From Marinicrinis sediminis (lineage in GTDB: Bacteria; Bacillota; Bacilli; Paenibacillales; KCTC-33676), in assembly GCF_042685085.1 (NCBI RefSeq), contig NZ_JBHUMM010000007.1:62001-126000 (forward strand): 64,000 nucleotides of DNA, in the 5' to 3' direction. The notes under the pieces were generated by a model, which was not told the DNA's origin, searched no databases, and saw only the letters and a program-made list of their open reading frames with translations. The translations under genes were made by a program, and so were the position numbers. Positions 9,372 to 18,329 of the stretch are shown in pieces. The stretch's first letter is position 1. Each line of letters begins with the position of its first letter.

Positions 9372-10197
9372 CTGATTGAGGGTAGCGGCTGTAAATGGGC
9401 GAGCCATCCCATATGCGGCGGGTGACGGCCTGACGGGCAGCCAGCTCTGCACTTCGGGTCATCGTATCAAAATTCTCCATCTTCAGCATCCCCAGTCCAT
9501 GCTTGCTGCACAATCTGGCGAGATACCTCCCGCGTTTCGGCGTGAACTGGGCAGACTGATGATCGCTGGCTCTGCCCGAGAAGGCATAAAACGTGCTAGC
9601 CACCGGCAAACGCGTCACCTTGCACGAGGCAGAGACTCGCAGGAAGAAATCCCAGTCCCAGTAATTCGCCACCTCTTCATCGAGCAGCCCGATCTTGTCG
9701 TGAACGGATCGTTCATAGAGGGTGCCTGAGGGAATGATCGTCAGAAACGATCGCAGCAGCACCGGATCATACGCAAACGAAAACGGGGTTCGAGTCGTTG
9801 ACTGCCTTCCCAGCTCCCCCATCTCATACCGGAAAATTTCCGCATCACTGTAGACCAGCTGTGCCTGCTCCCTCTCCAACGCTTCCAGCATAAGCTCCAT
9901 GTGCCTCGGAGCGACCAGGTCATCATCATCCAGCAGCATGATGTATCGGGTGACGGCCTGCTTGATCGCTGCATTTCGCGCCGCGACATGACCACGGTTG
10001 CGCGGAAATGAAATCACCTTGATCAACAGCTCCGGGTAACAAGCTACCACGGGCATGACATCCGTTCCCCCGTCATTGACAATGATAACCTCAAATCTCT
10101 TCTCACTCTGCCTGCTTAACGATTCTAAAGCTTCTGCCAGTGTCATCAATCGATGAAAGGTAGGAATCACGACGGTTGCAACTGCACTCGTATCCAC
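9319..10197 (-). CDS. Glycosyltransferase family 2
   Basis: Cytoplasmic GT-A fold glycosyltransferase, 292 aa, no membrane segment. The N-terminus TVVIPTFHRLMTLAEALESL and the metal-binding acidic motif MLLDDDDLV are typical of GT2. The acceptor is unknown. It starts with GTG at 10197, with GAGGG 6-7 bases upstream. The C-terminal 17 codons overlap the end of the response regulator gene on the other strand. It is divergent from the pullulanase gene and isolated from other polysaccharide genes, so its product cannot be inferred. Confidence 0.88.
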   Translation of the reverse strand: MDTSAVATVVIPTFHRLMTLAEALESLSRQSEKRFEVIIVNDGGTDVMPVVACYPELLIKVISFPRNRGHVAARNAAIKQAVTRYIMLLDDDDLVAPRHMELMLEALEREQAQLVYSDAEIFRYEMGELGRQSTTRTPFSFAYDPVLLRSFLTIIPSGTLYERSVHDKIGLLDEEVANYWDWDFFLRVSASCKVTRLPVASTFYAFSGRASDHQSAQFTPKRGRYLARLCSKHGLGMLKMENFDTMTRSAELAARQAVTRRIWDGSPIYSRYPQSVKSSPHPGLSSLPESDL

Positions 10198-10264
10198 TTC
10201 ATTCCCTCTTTCTATTTTCTTTTCATTGTATCAAATTTCCAATCTTCTCTTCATCTCTTCTCTC

Positions 10265-10293
10265 TTGGCAACCTGCTGATCATCCGATATAAT
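10265..10293 (+). promoter_or_regulatory. Sigma-A type promoter of the pullulanase gene
   Basis: TTGGCA (10265-10270), a 17-bp spacer and TATAAT (10288-10293) form a near-consensus vegetative promoter. The expected start point is about 10300, 60 bases before the pullulanase ATG. Confidence 0.85.
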
Positions 10294-10299
10294 AAAAGA

Positions 10300-10313
10300 T
10301 GCAAACGTTTTCA
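10300..10313 (+). promoter_or_regulatory. Putative cre/LacI-family operator at pullulanase start point
   Basis: TGCAAACGTTTTCA matches the catabolite response element consensus TGWAARCGYTWNCW with one mismatch (C at position 3). It sits on the predicted transcription start, the position for repression by CcpA-type proteins. A MalR-like LacI regulator could also bind this near-palindrome. Confidence 0.7.
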
Positions 10314-10359
10314 ATGCGCTTGCACACGGGTAGACAGACAGAAGGGGGACATAAATAAA

Positions 10360-13300
10360 ATGAGAAAAAAATGGATCGCGATGCTTGCAGCTTTGATGAT
10401 GCTGATGAGTGTGATTTCGCCATCGCCAGTTTTGCAAACGGTTTCAGCAGAAGCACAGACCCAGGTAACCATTCACTATCAGGCTGCGGAAGGCAGTACG
10501 CAGGACTGGAATCTGTGGGTTTGGCCGAAAGGTGGAGACGGGGCCGCTTATCCGTTCACTGGCACTGATGCCTTCGGTCAGGTCGCCGAGATTACCCTGA
10601 ACGGGGATCACACCTCCGTCGGTTTTATCGTACGGACAGATGACTGGGAAAAAGATATCGATGAGGATCGCTTCATCGAGGATATATTGGGCGGAGAAGC
10701 AGAAATCTGGCTGATTGGCGGTGATTCGACCGTCTATACCTCCGAACAAGGCAAACCGAAAGAAGAACAGCGCTTTGACGAAGTAGAGGTCACAGTTCAC
10801 TACTACCGCTATGACCAGAACTACGAAGGATGGAATCTGTGGGCATGGCCCGAAGGAAAGGACGGGGCGTCGTATTCCTTTAGCGAACAGGACGATTTTG
10901 GCGCTGTAGCTCGCTTCACCTTGACTGGCATGCAGGACGCCAGTCAAATCGGATTCATCGTACGGCAAAGTACAGCAGATAATGAATGGAACGACAGAGA
11001 ATTCGGAGATCGCTTCATATCCAAAATAAAGGAGGATGGTACGGCAGAAATCTGGCTGGCCCAGAACCAGGAACGCGTGCATTATAAGGAATCCCAGGTA
11101 GATCGTTCTCCCCGTATTATGAGTGCAGAGCTCGATGAAATTGATACCTTGACGATCGAAACCAATATACCGTTCAAGCCGACGGACGGCGACATGGGCT
11201 TTTCTCTGAAGAGCGAGCAAGCCAGCCCTGCCATTCTGAAGGTCACTCCGCTTGATCTGAGTGAAGACGGCTATATGAGGAATGCGGAAATTCAGCTCAA
11301 GGACCCGGTTGATCTGAATCAGTTTTATACGTTGTACAAAGAAGGCTATATCGAGGCCAGTCTGACCATGGGAGACATTTTCAGCAGCCAATCCTTTGAA
11401 GACATCATGACGTATGAGGGCGAAGACCTGGGTGCCGTATATACGAAGAATGAGACCCGATTCAGAGTGTGGGCGCCTACTGCGAGAGAAGCAAAGTTGG
11501 TCACCTATGACAGCTGGGATACCGAGAACGGAACGGAGCTGGATATGCAGAGAGATGCAAACGGCACTTGGATCGCCAAGCTGGACGGGGATCAGGACGG
11601 AACGATCTATACGTACAAAGTATTGATCGGGGACAGCTGGAACGAAGCCGTCGATCCATATGCCCGTACCGTAACGGTGAACGGAGACCGGGGCGTTGTC
11701 GTTGATTTGGATAAAACGAATCCGGACGACTGGAAGCCCGATTCCAAGCCAGCCTTCGAACATGCGGTCGATGCCATCATCTATGAGCTTCATGTGCGCG
11801 ATTTATCCATGCATCCCGAGAGCGGCATTACGCACAAAGGAAAATTCCTCGGTCTGACAGAAAAAGGGACCACCGGTCCCAATGGTACCAAGACCGGACT
11901 GGATCACATTCTCGATCTCGGTGTGACCCATGTACAGATTCTGCCGTTCTATGACTATGCGAGTGTCGATGAGACAAAACTGGACACCCCTCAGTTCAAC
12001 TGGGGCTATGATCCAAAAAATTACAATGCACCGGAAGGTTCATACGCGACAGACCCTTACAATCCGTATACACGCATCACAGAATTGAAAAAGACGATTC
12101 AAACCTTGCATGACCATGATCTGCGCCTCATTATGGATGTGGTATATAATCATGTGTTTGCAGTCAATACCTCCAGTCTGCACCAGCTCGTTCCCGGGTA
12201 CTACTTCCGCTATACGGAGGATGGACAACTGGTCAACGGTTCCGGCGTAGGCAATGACACGGCTTCCGAACGAAAAATGATGCGCAAGCTGATCGTCGAT
12301 TCCGTCGTTTACTGGGCGAAAGAATACAACATAGATGGCTTCCGGTTTGACCTGATGGGCATACACGATATCGATACGATGAATGAGGTGCGCGCAGCGC
12401 TCGATGAGATTGATCCATCGATCATCACCATCGGGGAAGGGTGGGATCTCGGTACACAGCTTGATGCCGGGGAAAAGGCCAATCAGAACAATGCCAGTCA
12501 ATTGCCGGGCATTGGACAATTCAATGATTCCACCCGGGACGGTATCAAAGGCTCCGTCTTCAACCAAAATGAGCCTGGCTGGGTGAACGGGAAATACCAG
12601 GATTCCTATTTGATCAAGGGAGCAGCGGCCGGGGGCGTCTTTTACAATTCGCTCATTCAGCATTATGCCGTAGAGCCTGATCAGTCCGTCAACTATGTAG
12701 AAGCACACGACAATAACACCTTGTGGGATAAATTGACCTTTACCAATCCCGATGCCTCCGATGAGGAAAAGGAAAGCATGCACAAGCTGGCTTCTGCCAT
12801 CGTCCTCACTTCCCAAGGTATCTCCTTCCTCCACGCCGGACAGGAATTTATGCGCACCAAGGGCGGTGACGAGAACAGCTATCGCTCCCCTGACAGCGTC
12901 AATCAGCTTGACTGGGTGCGCAAAGATCAGTATCAGCATGTGGTGGATTATTTCAAGGGCATGATTGAATTGCGAAAAAGCCACCCCGCTTTCCGTATGA
13001 CGTCCGCGGAAGACATTCAGGAGCATATCGCTTTTATTGACACGCCGAGTGAAGTGGTCGCCTACACCATAAACGATCATGCCAATCAGGACAGTTGGGA
13101 AACCATTGCGGTTGTGTACAACGCAGACAAGAACAATCAGCAGGTCACCCTTCCGAAGGATGGAAGCTGGCATGTCGTCTTGAACGGCGAGCAGGCGGGA
13201 ACCCAGCCGATTACGACGCTGGAAGGAAATCAGATTGACGTGCCTGCCAGGAGTGCCATGGTGCTCTATCAGGGAGAGAACAACGGCCTGGCAGCCGAAG

Positions 13301-13440
13301 GTGACGAAGAGGACCTTGCGGCAGCCTCCTCGAATTCCCAGACACTCATCTGGTCTCTTGCCGCCGCGCTTCTGGTCATCCTTGCCGCTGGAGCTTTCTT
13401 CCTGTGGAAGCGCAAGCAGTCTTCCAGCACATCTGTCTAA
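10360..13440 (+). CDS. Type I pullulanase (GH13_14), secreted and membrane anchored
   Basis: Debranching enzyme that cleaves alpha-1,6 links in pullulan and branched starch; 1026 aa. Domains in order: signal peptide (1-30, cut near VSA-EAQ); two CBM41/PUD starch-binding modules (about 34-127 and 141-243, both with NLWxWP); an N2-like linker domain (250-355); CBM48 (about 355-455); and the GH13 catalytic domain. Catalytic residues are D664 (FRFD), E693 (GEGW) and D784 (EAHDN), and the type I motif NWGYDP is at 547-552. A C-terminal hydrophobic helix (about 993-1012) ends in KRKQ with no LPXTG, so it is probably tethered to the membrane. The ATG at 10360 has GAAGGGGG upstream and begins the signal peptide. 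Promoter and cre site are listed separately. Confidence 0.95.
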   Translation: MRKKWIAMLAALMMLMSVISPSPVLQTVSAEAQTQVTIHYQAAEGSTQDWNLWVWPKGGDGAAYPFTGTDAFGQVAEITLNGDHTSVGFIVRTDDWEKDIDEDRFIEDILGGEAEIWLIGGDSTVYTSEQGKPKEEQRFDEVEVTVHYYRYDQNYEGWNLWAWPEGKDGASYSFSEQDDFGAVARFTLTGMQDASQIGFIVRQSTADNEWNDREFGDRFISKIKEDGTAEIWLAQNQERVHYKESQVDRSPRIMSAELDEIDTLTIETNIPFKPTDGDMGFSLKSEQASPAILKVTPLDLSEDGYMRNAEIQLKDPVDLNQFYTLYKEGYIEASLTMGDIFSSQSFEDIMTYEGEDLGAVYTKNETRFRVWAPTAREAKLVTYDSWDTENGTELDMQRDANGTWIAKLDGDQDGTIYTYKVLIGDSWNEAVDPYARTVTVNGDRGVVVDLDKTNPDDWKPDSKPAFEHAVDAIIYELHVRDLSMHPESGITHKGKFLGLTEKGTTGPNGTKTGLDHILDLGVTHVQILPFYDYASVDETKLDTPQFNWGYDPKNYNAPEGSYATDPYNPYTRITELKKTIQTLHDHDLRLIMDVVYNHVFAVNTSSLHQLVPGYYFRYTEDGQLVNGSGVGNDTASERKMMRKLIVDSVVYWAKEYNIDGFRFDLMGIHDIDTMNEVRAALDEIDPSIITIGEGWDLGTQLDAGEKANQNNASQLPGIGQFNDSTRDGIKGSVFNQNEPGWVNGKYQDSYLIKGAAAGGVFYNSLIQHYAVEPDQSVNYVEAHDNNTLWDKLTFTNPDASDEEKESMHKLASAIVLTSQGISFLHAGQEFMRTKGGDENSYRSPDSVNQLDWVRKDQYQHVVDYFKGMIELRKSHPAFRMTSAEDIQEHIAFIDTPSEVVAYTINDHANQDSWETIAVVYNADKNNQQVTLPKDGSWHVVLNGEQAGTQPITTLEGNQIDVPARSAMVLYQGENNGLAAEGDEEDLAAASSNSQTLIWSLAAALLVILAAGAFFLWKRKQSSSTSV

Positions 13441-13531
13441 TCATTGATGATCTTAATCATTTATGACATATTTCATTAATTATGTTAAATAAATGGTATC
13501 TGTCAGATCCATTCTGTATGATCCATGATGT

Positions 13532-13566
13532 AACCGCAGCTTCTACTGGAAGCTGCGGTTTTTTTC
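13532..13566 (+). terminator. Rho-independent terminator after pullulanase
   Basis: 12-bp perfect stem AACCGCAGCTTC / GAAGCTGCGGTT with a 5-base loop and a run of eight T. Confidence 0.92.
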
Positions 13567-13639
13567 ACACTTCATCATGTCTTATAAATGAACAAGCATT
13601 GTGGTAGAATAGGATGGACTTCTAGAAGAAGGTGAAAAC

Positions 13640-14248
13640 GTGAGCATCATAGAGAATGTTAAAGAAATTAGCATGGCGGACATTCAGCATTATTTGAATG
13701 AATATGAAGCACTGGGTCCGCTGCCGGGGATTGCAGCAGCTATGATCGAGGCCTTTCTGCCGATCCTGCCTCTGTTCGCCATCATCGTGGCCAATGTAAA
13801 TGCCTATGGGCCAGTGGAAGGCTTTCTGCTCTCCTGGATCGGGGTCGTCCTCGGAGCCATGAGTGTGTTCGGTCTCAGCCGATGGCTCGGCAGCCGCTTC
13901 CGTCATTATATGGAACGAAAGTTGCGCAAAAGCCAGGGTCTGTTCAGGTGGATCGAGACCAGGGGCTTTACCCCCATTTTCATGCTTTCCTGTTTCCCGT
14001 TTACCCCCTCTGCACTCATCAATATTACAGCAGGCATGTCCAATCTCCCCACTCGCGTCTTTTTTATCGCCATCATGCTGGGGAAAAGCATTATGATCCT
14101 GATCATTACCCTGGTTGGCTACGATATCACCTCTTTCCTCTATCAACCCTGGAAATGGATCGTAGGTCTTGCCATCCTGTCGATACTGTGGCTGGTGGGC
14201 AAGCGACTGGAAAAGCGATTCCACCTTTCCGAAGACCATCGCCCGTAA
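13640..14248 (+). CDS. TVP38/TMEM64 (VTT, DedA-like) family membrane protein
   Basis: 202-aa integral membrane protein with about five hydrophobic segments. The VTT-domain core is recognisable: a re-entrant E-A-F-L-P-I-L-P loop, the helix-rich GFLLSWIGVVLGAMSVF, and the second loop FPFTPSALINITAGMSN. Members of this superfamily move lipids between membrane leaflets or support envelope homeostasis; the substrate here is unknown. It starts with GTG at 13640, with AGAAGGTG 6 bases upstream. It is a single-gene unit with its own terminator. Confidence 0.88.
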   Translation: MSIIENVKEISMADIQHYLNEYEALGPLPGIAAAMIEAFLPILPLFAIIVANVNAYGPVEGFLLSWIGVVLGAMSVFGLSRWLGSRFRHYMERKLRKSQGLFRWIETRGFTPIFMLSCFPFTPSALINITAGMSNLPTRVFFIAIMLGKSIMILIITLVGYDITSFLYQPWKWIVGLAILSILWLVGKRLEKRFHLSEDHRP

Positions 14249-14257
14249 ACATTCCAT

Positions 14258-14312
14258 CCCTCTCTGTATACCGCTATGCGCTGCATGGCAATTTGCAGGG
14301 AGGGTTTTCTTA
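14258..14312 (+). terminator. Likely terminator after TVP38 gene
   Basis: Arms CCCTCTCTG (14258-14266) and CAGGGAGGG (14296-14304) pair with one G-U, followed by TTTTCTT. The loop is long (29 bases), so this is less certain than the other terminators. Confidence 0.55.
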
Positions 14313-14427
14313 TTTTCTGTCCATCTTCCTCTCTCTTCTTGCTTGTCCCTGAGAATTTCGATTCTATCTGTCCTATTTCCCTCATACATTGAAATCGAAA
14401 GATTAGAAAACAGGCTGGTGAGTTGGA

Positions 14428-15429
14428 ATGAGCAAACCGGAATGGCATCACAAGTTCACCTTCTTGTTTATTCCTGGTGCAAACCAGTCGACAAGAAGAC
14501 TACGATTCGCTGCTTATTGGCTGTTCCTCTTCCCTCTGGTCCTGGCTGTGCTGATCCTCATGCTCTTTGTTTGGCAAATGGATGTCCATAAACGTTTTAC
14601 GAGCACCATTTCGTTCCTGCGTAGTGAGATCAGCTCACAAGAAATGCAATATGCCGATCTGAAAAAAGAAAAAGACGAAACCATTCAACAGCTTGAGCAT
14701 GACATGCTTCGTTTGTCTGAGCAAACCGAGCAGTTCATGGAGCAAATGGAAGCCGTGAAACAGCTTGAGGAAGAGCTTCGCAATCACGCGATGTTAAAGG
14801 GGGGCAAATCATCCGGTTTAACCATTTTGGGAGAAGAGGCTTCATCCGCCACGCATCCCGTCCAGATTCAGGCCGCCATGACCCCGCAAATGCCATCTCG
14901 CCATCTGTCCACTTCGTGGAAGGAATGGACGAACGTTCACTATGAAAGCTTGAAACAGGCGACCGAGGAAGCGAGTATGCTCACAACTTCCCTGCAGGAT
15001 GCCAAGCAACAGCTGGACAATCAGCTGAAACGTCTGCAAGCCACGCCTAGCGTATGGCCCACTCGTACAAGACGCATTACCTCTACATACGGCTATCGCA
15101 AAGATCCGTTCACTGGCGTCGTACGATTTCATCAAGGACTGGATATCGACGGCGAAGCTGGAGATCCCATCTATGCGACGGCCAACGGAGTCGTGGAAGC
15201 GGCCGGATACAGTTCCAGCCAGGGCCATTACATCATCCTTTCTCACGGGTATGGGCTCCAGACGACCTACATGCATCTAAGCAGCAGGCTCGTCAAGGAG
15301 GGAGAATCCGTCCAGAAAGGAAGCACGATTGGCAAAATGGGAAGTACCGGGCGCAGCACAGGCACCCACCTCCACTATGAGGTTCATCAGTCAGGCCGCA
15401 TACAGAACCCGGCCGCATACTTGCCGTAA
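14428..15429 (+). CDS. M23 family metallopeptidase, membrane anchored, copy 2
   Basis: 333-aa paralogue of the peptidase at 3977, with the same plan: transmembrane helix (about 30-50), coiled coil (55-115), linker, C-terminal M23 domain (about 215-333). The peptidase residues are intact (HQGLDID, YMHLS, THLHYE), and the runs GYRKDPF and GSTGRSTG are shared exactly with copy 1. GGTGAG lies 5 bases before the ATG. It is followed by a bactofilin gene, as in copy 1. The N-terminal halves have diverged more than the catalytic domains, which suggests different partners or locations. Confidence 0.9.
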   Translation: MSKPEWHHKFTFLFIPGANQSTRRLRFAAYWLFLFPLVLAVLILMLFVWQMDVHKRFTSTISFLRSEISSQEMQYADLKKEKDETIQQLEHDMLRLSEQTEQFMEQMEAVKQLEEELRNHAMLKGGKSSGLTILGEEASSATHPVQIQAAMTPQMPSRHLSTSWKEWTNVHYESLKQATEEASMLTTSLQDAKQQLDNQLKRLQATPSVWPTRTRRITSTYGYRKDPFTGVVRFHQGLDIDGEAGDPIYATANGVVEAAGYSSSQGHYIILSHGYGLQTTYMHLSSRLVKEGESVQKGSTIGKMGSTGRSTGTHLHYEVHQSGRIQNPAAYLP

Positions 15430-15476
15430 AAAGGGACGCCGGATCTAACCGATTCAAGAAAGGGATGAAGGAACTT

Positions 15477-15917
15477 ATGCTGCAAAGCAAAGGAAAAAAA
15501 GAAATGAAAGCCAGTCACACGGATACGTTAATCGGAGAAGGCAGCATTGTCGAGGGACAAATCAAATCACAGGCCAGCTTGCGAATTGAAGGAAAGGTGA
15601 TTGGGGATATCATCTGCCAGGGAGACGTCACCATCGGTGAGAAAGGAATGGCAGAATCCAATATAATCGCCCGTAATATCATCAACGCCGGACATATCCA
15701 GGGCGCCGTCCAGACGAAAGGCAATCTGCACATCACACATACCGGAAAGCTCATTGGCAATCTGACCGCGGGCTCTCTGGTCATTGCCCAAGGCGGCATC
15801 TTCCAGGGCAACAGCCGAATGGAGCTAAAGTCCATTCAGAACATCAAGTCGGGCAGCAGCCAGGAAGAGTCCGGATCGGATCAGCGAAACATGCAGCAGG
15901 CTTCTGCCAACCGCTAG
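15477..15917 (+). CDS. Bactofilin, copy 2
   Basis: 146 aa from the ATG at 15477 (AAGGA 4 bases upstream); an in-frame ATG at 15465 adds four residues and cannot be excluded. The bactofilin core starts TDTLIGEGSIVEGQI and is clearly paralogous to copy 1 (DTLIGEGS, GDV.IGE, LVI.QG). Isoleucine-rich beta-helix repeats occupy about 15-115, and the tail is polar (S, Q, E rich). Probably co-transcribed with the M23 gene 47 bp upstream. Confidence 0.92.
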   Translation: MLQSKGKKEMKASHTDTLIGEGSIVEGQIKSQASLRIEGKVIGDIICQGDVTIGEKGMAESNIIARNIINAGHIQGAVQTKGNLHITHTGKLIGNLTAGSLVIAQGGIFQGNSRMELKSIQNIKSGSSQEESGSDQRNMQQASANR

Positions 15918-15957
15918 ACCCTCCGTATGACAGTTACCACCAGTCTCGCATCACACC

Positions 15958-15997
15958 AAGGTGCAGAAGAGGATATCCCTTCCCTCTTCTGCACCTT
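15958..15997. terminator. Bidirectional terminator between bactofilin and SGNH genes
   Basis: 15-bp perfect stem (AAGGTGCAGAAGAGG / CCTCTTCTGCACCTT, arms 15958-15972 and 15983-15997) followed by CTTATTT. It ends 2 bp short of the stop codon of the convergent hydrolase gene. Confidence 0.9.
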
Positions 15998-15998
15998 C

Positions 15999-16649
15999 TT
16001 ATTTGCGTGTGCGATGTGTCCTGACAATCGGAAATTGAATGGTCTCATAAACCGCATCCGCCATGACCCGATAACCGGCTTCATTCGGATGAACCCCGTC
16101 TCCGGACAGCAGATACCGCTCCCGATGCTGAAAAGCCCGATAGATGGGAGCAATTCGAATATGCCGGCTTGAAAAGCCATGCAAAATTGCATTGTACGCT
16201 TGGATATAGCGGCCCACTTCAGCCATATCGGGAGCCAGATCATACAGTTCCAGCAAAATGAGCTGATAGGAGTCTTTGCCTTTTATACTTTGAATGATTT
16301 GCAGCATTTGAGCGATATTGTGCTTAATGGTGACAAGGGCCCGATTAAGCGGCCACCTGCTTTCATTCCAGATATACGATTTCGCGGCTTCAATCAGATC
16401 ATTGCCCCCGCTCGTGATGGTCAGCAGTTGAGACTCCCCGATATGTGCGCGCAAAAGCGAATTGGTCCTCAGTCCATGCAGCATATCGCTGGAAGTTGCG
16501 CCATTTACCCCGTAATCATAGATGGTAACGGTTTGTTTGATGCGATGACCGACCATACTGGCTACAATCGGTACAAACCCTCTCCCCGAAGGAGCACCGT
16601 AGCCGGCCGTGAGGGAATCCCCTATCGCCGTATAACTGACACGCTTCAC
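15999..16649 (-). CDS. SGNH/GDSL-type hydrolase (lipase/esterase-like)
   Basis: 216-aa serine hydrolase of the SGNH superfamily without signal peptide. Block I AIGDSLTAGYG carries the nucleophile Ser, block III has TSGGNDLIE, and block V GDGVHPNEAGY carries the Asp/His pair, so the catalytic set is complete. It starts with GTG at 16649 behind an AGGCGGGTG site. Substrate unknown; relatives act on acyl esters of lipids, thioesters or glycans. It stands alone between two terminators. Confidence 0.9.
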   Translation of the reverse strand: MKRVSYTAIGDSLTAGYGAPSGRGFVPIVASMVGHRIKQTVTIYDYGVNGATSSDMLHGLRTNSLLRAHIGESQLLTITSGGNDLIEAAKSYIWNESRWPLNRALVTIKHNIAQMLQIIQSIKGKDSYQLILLELYDLAPDMAEVGRYIQAYNAILHGFSSRHIRIAPIYRAFQHRERYLLSGDGVHPNEAGYRVMADAVYETIQFPIVRTHRTRK

Positions 16650-16738
16650 TCTGTCATCACCCGCCTTTTATCCGGTTATTACCAATGTATTCACCAATCG
16701 CAGGCTTCTACACAAAAAAAGCGCGGCAATCACAAAAG

Positions 16739-16769
16739 AAAAGGTCACCCTTGTAAAGGGCGACCTTTT
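16739..16769 (-). terminator. Terminator of the FGGY kinase gene
   Basis: Stem AAAAGGTCACCCTT / AAGGGCGACCTTTT (one mismatch) with a 3-base loop. Read on the minus strand it ends in TTTTCTTTTG. Confidence 0.8.
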
Positions 16770-16823
16770 CGCAGCTCAAAGACTTCAAACCTATTAACGA
16801 CTGCTATGAAAGAGATTCGTGAT

Positions 16824-18329
16824 CTATTTCAGGGCAGCGATGTCTTGAAAAAATGTGCGCAGCGGAGTCTGGAGTTTCTTGTACCCGTGTTCGTACAATT
16901 GACGATACCGCTCATGGTGCGCGTCATTTGGCTCCACACGTTTGGCAACAGCAGACTGAACGACCCCGGCCGCAGACTGCGCATCTGCATAGATACCGGC
17001 ACCGATGCCGGAAGCAAGAGCCGCACCCAGCAGGGAAGCTTCCTCAATATCGGGAACAGTCAAGGAAACCTTCAGCACATCCGATTTGACCTGCAGCCAG
17101 TGCGGATTACGTGTGCCGCCCCCCACGACCACAAGCGCATCAATCGCTTGACCGGAAATGCCCTCCGCTTCTTCCCGGATCATCTGCAGCTGATAGGCTG
17201 TGCCTTCCAGCACACCCTTCAGCCACTCCCCCTTGCCGTGTTCCTTGCGCAGTCCGATCATCGAGCCCTTCACCGTCGACTGCGGCAGAGGCGCTCCACT
17301 GCCAGTCAAATACGGGTAATAGAGCAGACCCGTTGGCTCCGGACTAACGGCAGCGAGGAGCTGCAGCAGGTGCTCATAGGTTAGTTGTTCATCAGCCAGC
17401 AAGCCGCGAAGCCATTCAACCGAACCACCCGATGAGGCATTGCCTCCCATCCAGAACATCTGTCCCCTCGCGATATGAATACCAAAGGACAGACCTGCGT
17501 CATATTCCCGTTGACCCAGTGACTTGGGTGCCATCGTACCGACCATCGTTTCCGCCGTTCCCATCGAATCATAGACGATCTCAGGGGTGACAGCCCCGAC
17601 GGACAACGCGGCGGCTACATGATCATGTCCTGCAATCGTGACCGGAGTTTGCGGCGCGATCCCGAGCGACTGAATCGCAGCAGTCGTATCACCCATCTTC
17701 TCTCCGGCAGGATAAGCCGGTGGAAACAGAGCCGGATCTAGTCCGAAATGTCGAATCCACGGCTCGTCCCACTCCAGTGTGTCGATCCGAAAGGCCAGCG
17801 TACGTGCAGCCAGGGAGTAATCAGAGGCAAACTGGCCCGTCAAACGATACAGCATATAGCCAGAGGCAGAGAGCCATACGGCATTTTCCAGCGACTGAGG
17901 CTGATGTTCTTTCAGCCACAAAATCTTGGCCAGTCCGTGCTTGAATCCAATGTGCAAGCCCGACAGAGAAAATCTCTCCACCAGGTCTGTCTCCTGCTTG
18001 ATCCGATCCGCCTGCGGCTGAGAACAGCTGTCAAACCAAGGCATGAAGTGGGATTTGGCTTTTCCGCTCGACCGATCAACCATGAGCCCGCTCTCAGCCA
18101 TGCTCGCGATTCCAATACTCCGAATCTGCTCCGCGGGTATATCAGCCGTAATTTCCTGTAAGGCGGAGGCAATCAGTGACCAGATTTCCTCCGGATCATA
18201 ATAGGCGTATCCTTGTTCATGATGATGAGTGGGGGTTTTACGGCTTGCTGTTCGAATATGGCGTCCATTCAGATCAAACAAACCGGCTTTACTGTGAGTG
18301 GTTCCGATATCGATACCGATGATGTACAC
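16824..18329 (-). CDS. FGGY-family carbohydrate kinase (gluconokinase/xylulokinase type)
   Basis: Cytoplasmic sugar kinase, 501 aa, standard family length. The N-terminal phosphate-1 motif is IGIDIGTTHSKAGLFD; the catalytic base region is IAGHDHVAAAL, and the C-terminal ATP-site signature is VVVGGGTRNPHWLQ. The start is GTG at 18329, where the conserved N-terminus begins; the frame is open to 18425 but the extra residues do not resemble the family. No isomerase, transporter or regulator is adjacent, so the sugar (gluconate, xylulose or another) cannot be fixed. Confidence 0.9.
   Translation of the reverse strand: MYIIGIDIGTTHSKAGLFDLNGRHIRTASRKTPTHHHEQGYAYYDPEEIWSLIASALQEITADIPAEQIRSIGIASMAESGLMVDRSSGKAKSHFMPWFDSCSQPQADRIKQETDLVERFSLSGLHIGFKHGLAKILWLKEHQPQSLENAVWLSASGYMLYRLTGQFASDYSLAARTLAFRIDTLEWDEPWIRHFGLDPALFPPAYPAGEKMGDTTAAIQSLGIAPQTPVTIAGHDHVAAALSVGAVTPEIVYDSMGTAETMVGTMAPKSLGQREYDAGLSFGIHIARGQMFWMGGNASSGGSVEWLRGLLADEQLTYEHLLQLLAAVSPEPTGLLYYPYLTGSGAPLPQSTVKGSMIGLRKEHGKGEWLKGVLEGTAYQLQMIREEAEGISGQAIDALVVVGGGTRNPHWLQVKSDVLKVSLTVPDIEEASLLGAALASGIGAGIYADAQSAAGVVQSAVAKRVEPNDAHHERYRQLYEHGYKKLQTPLRTFFQDIAALK

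Noticed and set aside
10153..10359. 69-residue N-terminal extension of the pullulanase
   Set aside because: It would include the promoter and the start of the divergent glycosyltransferase gene; the signal peptide begins at 10360.
10444..11793. 449-aa open frame on the minus strand inside the pullulanase gene
   Set aside because: It is the mirror of a GC-rich coding frame with no RBS and no recognisable domain; the plus-strand frame has full pullulanase motifs.
12040..13173. 377-aa minus-strand frame inside the pullulanase gene
   Set aside because: Shadow frame with no RBS or domain; the catalytic Asp/Glu motifs of pullulanase lie on the other strand here.
16179..17384. 401-aa plus-strand frame spanning the SGNH and FGGY genes
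   Set aside because: It runs across two genuine genes and a terminator on the other strand.
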